A stretch of DNA of 64,000 nucleotides from Istiophorus platypterus (Eukaryota; Chordata; Actinopteri; Istiophoriformes; Istiophoridae): the NCBI GenBank assembly GCA_016859345.1, contig CM029111.1, positions 9,978,714 to 10,042,713 on the forward strand, read 5' to 3'. The position numbers and the translations under genes were made by a program. Below, in pieces: positions 24,629 to 36,200 of this stretch (the stretch's first letter is position 1; every line of letters starts with the position of its first letter). Below the pieces are notes generated by a model. That model was not told the DNA's origin, made no database searches, and saw nothing but the letters and a program-made list of their open reading frames with translations.

Positions 24629-24947
24629 AACACTTAGGTGCTCAGGGGATGATAGCTAGCTAACGCTGGCCAACACGTTTACCTTGAGGTTCACTTCACT
24701 GAAAAGTAGATGGACACTTCGTCCATTGTCAAATCCTCAGCTTTAGTCCATAAATGTGTCATTGGAGTTAGTTGCAAATGTTCTGCACATGCACACCTTG
24801 TCTACTCGCACCTTTCGTGTCGTTTACCAGCCTGTTAATACGGCGCTTGTAGTTTAAACCATGCTGTGGTGTAATGCTGTGACATGAAAGTTGACATTAG
24901 CGGTTGTAGCCCTAATTTTTGACTCTGCCTTTCTGTCCTCAGTCACC

Positions 24948-27900
24948 ATGGCAGCCCTCAGGCCCCTCACAAAGCCCAAGATTGTCAAAAAGCGAACCAA
25001 GAAGTTCATTCGCCATCAGTCTGATAGATATGTCAAGATTTCGGTGAGTCTGATATCACACATTAGATGTTCCATGGGGTTGGATCAGTGTTTTTACTCC
25101 TTAGGATGGATCCACAAGCGGTTTTTAATCCCTGCACATCTTTTTCATATTTTCTACAGAAAAACTGGCGTAAGCCCAGAGGTATTGACAACAGGGTCCG
25201 CAGGCGGTTCAAGGGTCAGATGTTGATGCCCAACATTGGTTATGGTAGCAACAAGAAGACCAAGTACATGCTGCCAACTGGCTTCAAGAAGTTCCTGGTG
25301 CATAATGTCAAGGAGCTCGAGGTCCTGATGATGAGTAACAAGTAAGTTGTGCATGCACATACTTTGAAATATAGATTACACATGAGGGTTATTGTGATCC
25401 GGCTTACACAAGGTCTGTTTTATCAGGAGACTTTAAGATACCAGCTGAGACTTCTGCTGTCGGCTCAGTTATTGTTAGCAGTGAATTGAGTTTTGTAAAT
25501 GGTATTCAAAGAATTGAACAGTTATGTTGAAAAATATAACTACATTTTCCAGAAGTTATGGTGATTACAGCTACAGCCAACAATTGTTTTTATTATTGAC
25601 TGATACACTGATATATAGATATTTTCAACCTTTATCATTCCTCCTTTGTGATCTCCCAGTTTGTAGCAGCTAAGGTTTGGACACTGTTTCTTCTATATAA
25701 GAAGAGTTTGAACATGTTCAAATCTGTCCAATTTCTGTTTGACAGAAAAGCCTGTAAGTTGGCCGAAAATTTTGTCACCATTTTTGGAACAACAGCAATT
25801 TAGAACATTTCGTTCTATTTAATATACAATTTGAGTGCTTGTTCTTGCAAAACCTTCCCCTTGGTAATTTAGCTATAGCTTTCATAACAAGCATCTAGTT
25901 CACACTTTTGAAGCTTTGAATGAATTGATAGACCATTTGAAAATAAGAGAGGAAATCCCTTTAAAATTTGTATTTTCAATCTTGTCTAACCAGGACATTG
26001 TTTCTGGTAAAAGATTTTATTGTTGAAGTTTTTCAGTGTCTTGAACACCATTAAAAAAAAAATCCTTTAACTTCAGTATTTCTGTTGAGGCAGGAGTCTT
26101 ATTGGCACAGATCTCAAAAACCAAAGCAACTAAGATTAACTATATGTCTGAACACCCCAAAGGCAATTGGGTTAACTGACCCCTGAATGACAGCAAGATT
26201 ACTGGTATAATCTATCATGTAACTATGTAACATAACGATACCTGAGATTACACAATAAATACTGCAGGGTGTGATCAGTAAGCACACAGAAGAATCCTCC
26301 AAAAACAAGTCAAATGGCTATTTTCATTCAGAAAGTAAGAAAACTACCCTGACAATGTTTTAATAGTTGTCCAGAACATGACATCTGATAGGAAACAATT
26401 ACAGAGCTTCATGTGACAAATATTTTATAAAAAGGAATTTTATAAGACACTTCTGAGGAAGAGTTCAAAAGTCCAACTCGAGGTTTGTAATTGTCAAACA
26501 CTTAGGTCAAAAAGGCTAATGACACTCCCATCATTGGGCATGGTGTTTTTAATTTGAGCAGTGTTACAGTAGAGCTTTAAAACTTGTAAGAGGCTTGTTA
26601 AACTCTACCTCATGTTCCTAAGTTCTGCAGTGACACATGTTGCACACATTTCTTTTAGGAATCTTCTGTCCAGGAATCTCCCATTCTATACCCAGTCTTG
26701 CTTATTTGTGCACTATAAACTGCAGAAAACCATGGATGTAGTGTTACTGACATCACTCAATACCTGAAGTGATGGAAGCTTAAGAGTCTGGGTTTGTTTG
26801 TTTTTTTGTTTTTGTTTTTTTCAAAATGAAAATCAAAACATAAATAGCAGTGGAGCTGGGGTGGGAAGAGCAGGTAGCAGCTACCTCGACACAATTTAAA
26901 GCAATGCTTTAAATCCTGTTTTTTGTCAGTAAAGAAGGTACAAAATTTTACTTGATTTTAGATATAGACCATTAATCCTAAATCCAAGAAAATGCCAGTT
27001 TGGTCAGTGAGGATGTTTCATAAAAACCTAAATCTAATCAGCCCGAGCTCAAGAAAAGCAAGAGCTAAGCTGAAATTGTGCTCACTAAGCTTTTGTATGC
27101 ACATATGATCTATGAATCAGTCTGACCCCAGATTTCGTGACAGTGATTTTTGCTTGAGACAAGTTAATCAGTTATTCACAGAGCAGATTGCAGTGCTTTT
27201 TATTGACTTTTTAAAATTTATTCTTTGGACAAGTGGGAAAGTTTAACAGTGATTAGAAATTTCATTATTTCTACTGTGCCTTGGTACTCAAAAAGCATAC
27301 ACACACTACAGATGGCTTCAGGAAAATTTCCATCTTTCTGTTGTTTCCTTCATATTTAATGACCACTGTGTATTTCATATTTCTCAATATTTACCACTGC
27401 TTTTGTTATTGAGTTTGGTTGCATGCCCCAGTGTCACAAGACTTAAGTGTGGTATTAGGGAAGGTGTCATGACCACCCTTCTCTGGCATGTTTTAAAAAC
27501 ACTGAACATTTAAATGTTTTTTAATTCTATGCAGAAAAACTGCGATTGTGCTACAATTGCTCATTTATTTGAATAAGTAAAGAGGTACCTAAAGGCACAA
27601 AACGTTTCTGCAGCACGGGAGTGATTTGTCTTTGAATTAAAACTGCACTCAACAGCTACGAGAAATTATAAAAGATCCATGTGCCAGATAAGACCAGAGC
27701 TGCTGCAACACTTGAGCTAATTTTACAAGGTGCCTCCTTGATGAATTATTCTAAGCCACAAAGTCATCATCTGATATAGTTATTTGTATTAGAAGTGTGG
27801 CTTTATTTTTGGTTCTGGTATTCTTGTCCTGGAATTTTAATCTGTATTAGATTGTTCTAACAATGTGGTCTCAAACCCTCAACACAATCACAATCCATAC

Positions 27901-28098
27901 TCACTTTGAAAATGTTGCATTTATTGTCTTGTTTGGCAACTAAAAACACATTTTCCTTACCTCTGTAGGACTCACTGCGCTGAGATCGCCCACAATGTCT
28001 CCTCCAAGAACAGGAAGCTGATCGTGGAGAGGGCAGCTCAGCTGGCCATCAAGATCACCAACCCCAACGCCAGGCTCAGGAGCGAGGAGAACGAATAA
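24948..28098 (+). CDS. rpl32: 60S ribosomal protein L32 (eL32), 3 coding exons
   Basis: Structural protein of the large cytoplasmic ribosomal subunit. Coding exons are 24948-25043, 25160-25341 and 27969-28098, 408 nt in all, encoding 135 aa, exactly the vertebrate length. The protein begins MAALRPLTKPKIVKKRTKKF, is strongly basic, and ends NARLRSEENE, as in other vertebrate L32 proteins. The ATG lies five bases into exon 2 (acceptor CAG|TCACCATGG, good Kozak context), so exon 1 is untranslated, as in mammals. Intron 3 is unusually long (about 2.6 kb); in mammals RPL32 introns host SNORA7-type snoRNAs, but I could not recognise one here. Identification is essentially certain. Confidence 0.99.
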
Positions 28099-28111
28099 AC
28101 TGGTTATTCAC

Positions 28112-28117
28112 AATAAA
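28112..28117 (+). terminator. rpl32: rpl32 poly(A) signal
   Basis: AATAAA lies 14 bases after the rpl32 stop codon, giving the very short 3'UTR typical of ribosomal protein genes. Confidence 0.8.
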
Positions 28118-28924
28118 CGCTTAAAAATGGAAACTGGCTCATTGATCATTTTCTGCGCTTCAGTCCTTGTTAGCAGCCTTTTTGCACAGGTCTGGAATAT
28201 CTTACACATGTGAAACATGACTAAAGTTCAATGTTTCAAAATTCTAAGATTAATATTTGATATCATTTTAATGGATGAGAAGGCCCGTTTACACATCGCT
28301 TTTAAATCAAGTTGGTAATTTTGTTGTAGGAAATCCAACTAAGGCAATAAAGACAAATTGCAATTATAAGCTTGCAGTGGGGATTTTGGGGAATATTAAT
28401 TCAAGGAACAAGATACAGAGTAAAAATTGTTAAGTCAATGCAGTGTTTTTTGTTTGGCCTTCAGTTAAAATTTCCTAAGAAGCCTGAAATTATTGAGTAT
28501 TACCAGAACATTAGTGTTACAGTAATGTTTGTGTTTTTTCCAACATAAGTTTCCTTGTCATTGCTGTTCTAACTAGTATCACAGTTAGGCTAAAATCTAA
28601 TTTCTAAAAGGAAAATGTCTTAAAACAGGCATTGGAGGCAGACTTTGTTTGGGTCCTGATACTTCTACTAGAGCTATTTTTCTGTTGCATAGGCGTCAAA
28701 ATAATAAGGAAATGCTCACAATTGGGTTGGTGACGGCTACAGAGCTGATTGTATTCTCCCTAGGGCAAAAGGGGTTATTCCTCACCTCCTTCCAGATGAC
28801 TGGATGGTGGAACAGAACAAAAGGGGCAAGATGCCCGAAGAAGAGCGGTGACCCATATCATAAATGGAGGAGGCTTCATAACTTTGTATAAACAGTGTTT
28901 TGCCTCCAAGATGTGATCCAGGGT

Positions 28925-28986
28925 AGCAAAAAGCTTTACAAACTGTAAAAGCGTACATGCTTTTACAGTTTGTAAGGCTTTTTGCT
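28925..28986. repeat. Near-perfect 28-bp inverted repeat (hairpin)
   Basis: The left arm is 28925-28952 and the right arm 28959-28986, separated by a 6-base loop (GTACAT). 27 of 28 positions pair; the single difference is T versus C near AGCTTTAC/AGCCTTAC. A transcript from either strand would fold into a long stem. Confidence 0.9.
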
Positions 28987-29344
28987 GTCAAAGAACATTA
29001 TGGACTCAATTCAGCTTTTGGGGTTTTTTAGCTAACCAAATTAACTCCGGGCCTCTTAGACAAATACTTTAATATGGAAATTTAATCTTTAAGCAAGTCT
29101 TAAAACCGTATAAAAATGCTTGATTTAAAGTCTGGGACCCAATCCAACATAGCCTAGACTTGATGTGTAAAATTGCTGGAGAGCCCCTTTAACTTACATT
29201 TTCTATGTAGCCTGAGCCTTTTTCCTGAAATATGACGTTGTGCATGACAAATTTGTATAAAATTATCTGCTGGTCCTGCTAGAAAGGATGGGGTCCGAAG
29301 TGCATCCTCTGCTTAGATTTACGCTATATAAAAGTATAAATATA

Positions 29345-29401
<57 letters not shown>

Positions 29402-29402
29402 C
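29345..29402. repeat. Compound (TA)n-(TG)n microsatellite
   Basis: Uninterrupted TA units run directly into TG units. Confidence 0.95.
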
Positions 29403-32400
29403 TCATGATCTGGGTCACGCAGATTTCTGCTGCTCACATTCTCCCAGGTTTTAGACTCCAAAGGCAAGAAGTCAGTGGGGCACCATGTATTAGCATGATC
29501 TGTCAAATCCTCGGCGGACGCACTCTTCTGATTGCTTTACTTGTTATATCAATAAACGAAATAGCATAGTTATCAAGTCATCGCTTTGTAACGGCCAGCT
29601 CAGAGTATACACTGTTTTGTGATGTTTAGAGGCGGCTCCCTGCAGAGGAAGTTTCCATTGCATTCTGGCAGGCAAGCTGTGCCCCACAGCCCTGAGCCCT
29701 TTGCCATCTGTTCCTGTAAAACTGACATTGCCAGAGATGCAAAACCATAACATTTATTTAGCCAGTCAGCTTGTGGCTGTTTGGATGTGGAAGTGACTTA
29801 CCAACTGTGGTTGGAATAAAACAGAGGCACATTGGGGGATCTGAGTCTTTCCCCCCCTTTTTTGCTTTTAAACCTTCACCTGTTTCTGGATTGGAAGACT
29901 CACCTGAGAGGACTGGAAGTTCTCGGGGGGGGGGGGGGCATGGTAACAGCAGGACGGGCAGGGACTGCAATTTCTGAGAGATGCTGAGAGTGTCATCGAG
30001 AGGACAGAATCCATTTTTTCCCTTGTTACTGATCAGAAAATGAACATGTCAGCAAGGGTAGTGTTAGGAAAGGGGCGCCTCACTCCCAAGCAGCTCTCCT
30101 TCGCCTTCCCTCAGACGGATTCCCTGAGGAAAGGCAGCCGGTCCGCTGGAGGAAAGAGGATGTTCTCTTTTTCGATCCGATGTCGACTGGGCATCATCAG
30201 AGGAAGAACCAAAGGTAAAAAAAAAAAAAAAAAAAACAATCCTGGAAATTCAAGCCATGTTTCAGGAAATGGTAAAACATTCAGCTGATGTCTTACAGAA
30301 GAAATACAGGTACAACTTGAAAGATTTTGTTATCTGCCAATTAATTTAGCATTAGAAAACAAGAGGGCAACACTTTAATTCAACATTTATAACCAGTATT
30401 TTAAAAATTGTTTAGAATACACTACAATGAAGTTAAAAGCATATATAATTGTTTATTAATATATTTGTCAACTCTCACTTTTCCTGTGGACTCCCATAAG
30501 TAGAGGCTGCTGTATACCCAACTCATGAATGGCACCAAGTAAATCACAGTTTTTAATAATACGAAATATGTCTATATAAGAGGTTGTAACTGTTGTCAAA
30601 TACTGTACATAGATAAACACAAAACAAATTTATAGCTGATTATTATTACATTATACTGTTTTATGGGGAATTTATTAAATTTTTGTATATTACTTATAGA
30701 TGCAAAATAGGGGGACTAATAAAGTGATACCGAGGGGAGTTTTGTTGCCTGTACATAATTATTTGACCTGATCAAGTTTATCTGTAAATTATTCCCATAA
30801 GAGTCACCAAATCACATCAATCCCTGAAGTTGTGTTAAATTGAGAGGATGTATGTATGTTTTGTACATCACGCACTTCCTTATCCAATGGCTCCTAATTT
30901 TTTTTGGTCTCACATTAATCTGTGGTGGGCATCGAGTCAATTTGTCATTTTGCTTTTCAGATTTTCACTTGCAACTGGAGCTGATCACCATAAGATGGCA
31001 GTGCAGCCAGTTTGATTGATGATGATGGGTTGAGATTCAGGCCTCCCTGCCTAGAATACCCACTTTCTCTATGTTAGATGAAAGACAGAAGGTTTCACAG
31101 GGAGTTTTGAAAAAGTAATGTTGACAAAAACTCTGAAAAAACTTTACAAACCACCACCAAATACTAGAGGAAGCCACACACACCATTTTCTTCTTGAGAA
31201 TCCTGCACCATTTCAATCTTTTAAAACTCTGCTGCTTTTGGGGTTTTTTTTTTGGTTCAGCCTCTGATTGTATGTCAGTCTCAATGGAAAAATTCTACTT
31301 TCCTAAACTAATCATTACATTATCAGCCCCTCTGCGGCAAAAACGTTGATTTCTAGTCAAGAGGTGGTGCAGAGAGTTCATTTTTTATTGTAACCCAGCA
31401 TTTGCCTCCCTTTTCCCAGAGGTTTTTATCAGTTCAGCCCACTGCTCCGTATCCTGATTCTCTTTATTCTGGTGGAAATTAATTAGTCTCGCTCTAAAAG
31501 ACTACGCTCACTCACACTGTAAATGGGATATTAAGGACAAAAGTCTCAGAGGAAATTATCTACACCAAAGAGTATTGTGTCCACTGGTACAGCTGACTAA
31601 TTAGGCTTAATGCAACAGCGGGTAGAAACATGCAAATGTTTGTTTGTAATCACTTGACACATCTGTAAAATTGGTAGTTATATAATAGAGGCTTGAAGTT
31701 CACATTTTGAATTTCAAGATTTTGTGTATATTATTGTGCTAGTTTGGTTTTGCTGGTGCTGGGTTGGGTTTTTTTGGTTTGAATTTCCCTGCCTCCAAAA
31801 GTCTCAATAATGACAACAGTTTGTTAGCAGTGACCAATGCAGGATCTGAGGGGCTGGCGATGGGTCCTGGGGGGGAAACGTTTGTCGTCCTTGTTGGTGA
31901 TTGCAGTGGGGGTCAGGAAGTGGCAGGCATCAAGGTTTGTGTGCGTGACAAATGGGCAGACAGGTGTGGCAATGGGTCAGTCAGCCGGGATTAGCAGAGG
32001 GTCCTTTCAAACTCCTGAGGGGGAAACAAGAGCTGTTGGGCTTTGGACGAAAAGCGTTTAATTTTCACGCGATTGCCCAGATTCTGAGTGCCCCCTTTCC
32101 TCCTCTATGATTCATTCACTTTCACATGATCATAATCTGAATCCGTCACCGCAGCCCTGCGCCCAACAACTGCACAATATTTTGAATGGATTTCAGTTGT
32201 CAGGCATGTTCTCAATCGGGCAGCTGCACAAGTTTCTTTTTTTTTTTTCATTATCTGTGATGAAATGTGTGTGTTTGTGTGAGAGAGAAAGAGACAGAGA
32301 GAAAGAGACAGAGAAAGATACTAGCATTGTGGGGATACAAGCTCTGTAAAATGGGCTGCACAGTCTGTGTGAGAAAAACGTGACACTGTGCAAGACTCAG

Positions 32401-32546
32401 GCTGACAATAAATGTGCAGGTGGTGTTAATTGTGCCGAGAGTTGAGTTTGTGGCATGTGTGCAGTTTTGTCACGCCTAATCACAGTGTGTGTATGCGTGT
32501 GTGTGGGTGGGTTTGAGGATATGTTCGACTTGGTGGGAAATGGGTA

Positions 32547-32550
<4 letters not shown>

Positions 32551-32592
<42 letters not shown>
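32551..32592. repeat. (GT)n microsatellite
   Basis: Pure GT run about 0.7 kb upstream of the grip2 start codon, in a broader GT-rich tract from 32480. Confidence 0.95.
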
Positions 32593-32649
32593 ATGTGCTG
32601 GGGGAGGGAGTGACTATCGTGTGTGCCTGCCTCACTGAACCCCTCTGGC

Positions 32650-32654
<5 letters not shown>

Positions 32655-32697
<43 letters not shown>

Positions 32698-32698
32698 C
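32655..32698. repeat. (GA)n microsatellite
   Basis: Purine-only GA run upstream of grip2. Confidence 0.95.
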
Positions 32699-33099
32699 AA
32701 ATACACTCACTCCAGCTCAGTATGAGAGAGAAGGGTTATGTGTGAGCTCATGAAAGTGTATGAACAAGGGATGATAAATCCTCTGGAAAAAGGACGAATG
32801 ATTAGGAAGAATAGCGTGATAAAAGAACCACAGCGAGATGGCAAGAAAAGGGCGGGAACCATTTCTCTCCCTGGTTTGGATTTTATAGAAAGACGGAGTT
32901 TAGTCTATGCATAATTTTGAGGATTTAGAAGAATGATTTAACAGTCATCTCTCCGTCACCAAGTTTAGAAAGAGAAGGGAACTATAGACCATCGGAGGAT
33001 CAGAATTTGTCCTCTTGAGCTCCAGACTTCACTGTTTTGTTTTTTTTATTGTTTTTTGTTTTTTTTTTAATAAACAGGGACAAGGGTTAAGCAAATGTT

Positions 33100-33278
33100 G
33101 GACTGGGGAGAAAAGGAATGACGACACGAAGATGGTGTTTCTGTTTTATCTGAGCGGCTGAGGCTCTGCCTCTCGAGTCGCCTACTTTTACCTCAGGTGG
33201 AACCTCAGTTCTCTGTCCACCACCAAAGATCAGAGGGGTTACTTTCCGAGTGTCGGCCGCACCGACTAAACTACAGCC
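33100..33278 (+). other. grip2: grip2 5'UTR / upstream exon 1 sequence
   Basis: The ATG at 33279 (context GCCATGC) is followed after 40 coding bases by a good donor (ATTG|GTAAGA), so this is the first coding exon and the preceding bases are 5'UTR. No TATA box or start motif is clear. The upstream limit is arbitrary. Confidence 0.35.
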
Positions 33279-36200
33279 ATGCTGTGTGGTCTGAGGAGAG
33301 ACACCAAGAACAGCATTGGTAAGAGCACCACACTTTGATCTTTACAACGCAGAGGGAAGGGGGTCAGCTGGTGTGCTGTAGTAGGGGATTTTAGAGCAGG
33401 AGGGGCTGGGTGATCCCCTGCATCATTTACTCACCTGCTAAAAGCTGCTTACATCTTAAACATATTAATCTGAGGGGCAGCCGCAAGTTCGTAACTCATT
33501 TAACCTAAATGCAAATATGTAGATTCATTCTCACTATATTTGAAAGATAAGTCTATGCTTGAATGCTTAATGTTGCAATGCATGCACTATGGCAGTAAAA
33601 GACTGCAAGGGATTTAAATATCCTTGGACTTGACCACCAGCTTTTTTACCACCCTGCCATGTGGATCTGGGGTAGATATAGCAACGTAAACTGGGTCTGG
33701 CTGGGCCCCATTTATAAATAAAGTTTTACTTCTGAAAATAGCTTTATGATTTCATTGTCATTGTCAGCGCTCCCCCCATATTTAACCTACATTGTGATTG
33801 GATATGGCAGGGATGGCATACTCTGCCCTGAATTAAATTAGGAGTTAATTAACTCACCGCATATTTATGCGAGAGCGTAGAATTTTATTTTAGTCGGTGC
33901 GATGCTGCCAGACATTCAACTTTTTGGTCAAATCATATCCATGAGCCAATAGCTAACTTCCTCATTGAGGACAACAGAGATGAGCTGGTTCATTGTTGAG
34001 ATGCTTATTAATCTATTCCATCCTGAGCCTAATTCTGACCGTTGGGGAGAGCGATGGAGGATGGCTGGGGGATGGCTTGATGGTACAGTAGCATACAGTC
34101 ACGTGCAGCACGTTGGGCTTGTGTTACCCAGAGCTAACGTTGCCTTTTGACTGCAATGACAGCTGCTGGACTGGCAGGGCCCCCAGGAGCCTGCGTGGTT
34201 ACAAGGCTTTTGCCCAGCCTAATGTGTTTGTGATGTGTCACTCACTTTGTGTATGCGTGTTTGTGCCTCGCAGCCACTGGACAGGGTATTTGTGCAAGTA
34301 TGTGTGTAAATTACTGTGAAATACCATATTATGGATATGTACTGTATGTTCACTAAAGTATGCGAGTCTAGTCAGGATATTGGGTCCCGATTAGACTAGA
34401 CCTTATATCGGGATATAAGGTCCGACTCATGCAGCTGTGCGCACAAGAAGGCTGAATTTTCTCCTTTACTCCTCGTATCCAGGGCTCGCCCAAAGGTTTC
34501 AGGTCAGAAATGGTTTGACAAAGGATCCGTGCCTCTCAGCTGTCTGAAGGCTTCATTTTCAGTTTGGGCACATGTGGGGGCTTGATGACGACAGAGAGGC
34601 AGTAGGCTGGATGTCCTCGGAGCACTCACTTCCCCCAGACCCATCTTTACAAATCAGAGTAACCGAAATGCCATTTTTCATGTCAAATGGGAAAAACCTT
34701 CAGTCTTGAGATGTTACCTTTTACATGATGACAGGTCCCTATAAATTCTATAGTTCTGTAAGTATAGTGCAACATGACAAAAGTTGATATTAATAGATAT
34801 TAGCCATGGATTCAGGCAGTTTTGCTGTGGACTACAGCTCGAGTCCTACTTTTTTAGTCTCTATTCGGATATATTTTGGCAAACCGGTGTCAATAAAAGT
34901 ATACAGAATTTGCTCAGCAATTCTTGTTAGTGATGTACCTATGGATGTACAGACAACTCACAGCAAATCATTTTTAATACAGAAGACTTCAATTCAATTT
35001 TCAGTTTTGTTTATATAGCGCCAAATCATAATACAAGTTCTCTCAGGGCACTTTTGATATTAAGCAGGTCAGGACCATTCTCTTTATAGTTATAACTTAA
35101 ACTTAAAAACACTCTGGGGCTATAAGGAGCATCTCTCTCTGTGATTTCTAAACAGATTTATGGGCATTCATTCCTTTATATGTTGGAGTTATGGGTGCTC
35201 TCCGAAAGAGAATGTAACACTGAAAATAAAAGTACGCATATCAGGGCTGTGTGTTCTGACTCTAAGAAGGAGAACAATTTTTGGATGCAAACCGCAGTAA
35301 TTAGGCACTCGGGGTTTTGAAGTAACTCGATTGCCTCCGTGAGCTTTTGCGTCACAGCCACTGCCGTTGCCTCTAAGTGCCTCCTGCGTTGAAAATGCCA
35401 AATCAGTGGGTCAAACTAGAATAAGTAACTTTCCATTCCTTCAGAATGCCAGCATGTTGCCTCGCAGTTTGATAACCTCTGGCTTGGGTGCTCGAAAATA
35501 AGATTTTAACCAGGTTCTGCACAGTACTGTATTAAAGCAGCCATCAAAGACTTTAGTTTTTGATGACTTAAGTTTGATACCTGTAGTGTCAGGGACTAAC
35601 ATACCCCCCCCACGCTTGAAAAGAGGACTTGGCACAGCTCTTCTTTAAGTTTGTAATATGATGTTCAGTCGCTGTGCTGGACAGCTGAAAAGGTAATCCA
35701 CAGTGGACAGGATTAGAGAAGTGCCAAGTCAGTTTCCTCATCACTGCGACTGCTGACATGCTTGTATGGCTGCATTCAGGTTCTGATGGTTGGAGAGTGG
35801 CTCTGCTAATCTGAGGCCAGCCCAGCGCTGTGTCAGAAATGGGTTCCAGTGTGGGTTGCTAAATAGATAAATAAATAAATAGATAAATAAACAAACACAT
35901 TTCCCCTGCAGAGCAGATTGAGCTCTTCCCGTTTTTCCTGTAGCAGCTGCTGTAAATGACATGACATGAAAATGATGATTTTCTCTCCGTGCCCGGAGAG
36001 TCCATTAACCACATACTGCTCCTTAAGGAATATTCCCATGCTTTAGTGGTTGCATACATCAAGCTCACCCCAAATGCATCCATGTGTTAAATTAATGTTT
36101 TTCAAGGGTCTCTGCTGCAGACACAGAGGGGCTGCAGTTCTTTAAAGCCTTGACCCTTTAATAGGGTTGTTTTGGAAACAAAGTGGAGTGACGTTCCAGG

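Larger units (their letters stand above)
28135..33099. other. Intergenic region between rpl32 and grip2
   Basis: About 5 kb with no supportable coding sequence. It holds the hairpin at 28925-28986, a TA/TG compound microsatellite, poly-G (13 G at about 29926-29938) and poly-A tracts, and long GT and GA repeats just upstream of grip2. The short open frames are low-complexity or isolated and lack splice context. Confidence 0.6.

Noticed and set aside
25342..27968. Possible C/D snoRNA at about 27738 (TTGATGA with CTGA downstream)
   Set aside because: Box spacing is only about 35 bases, too short, with no terminal stem.
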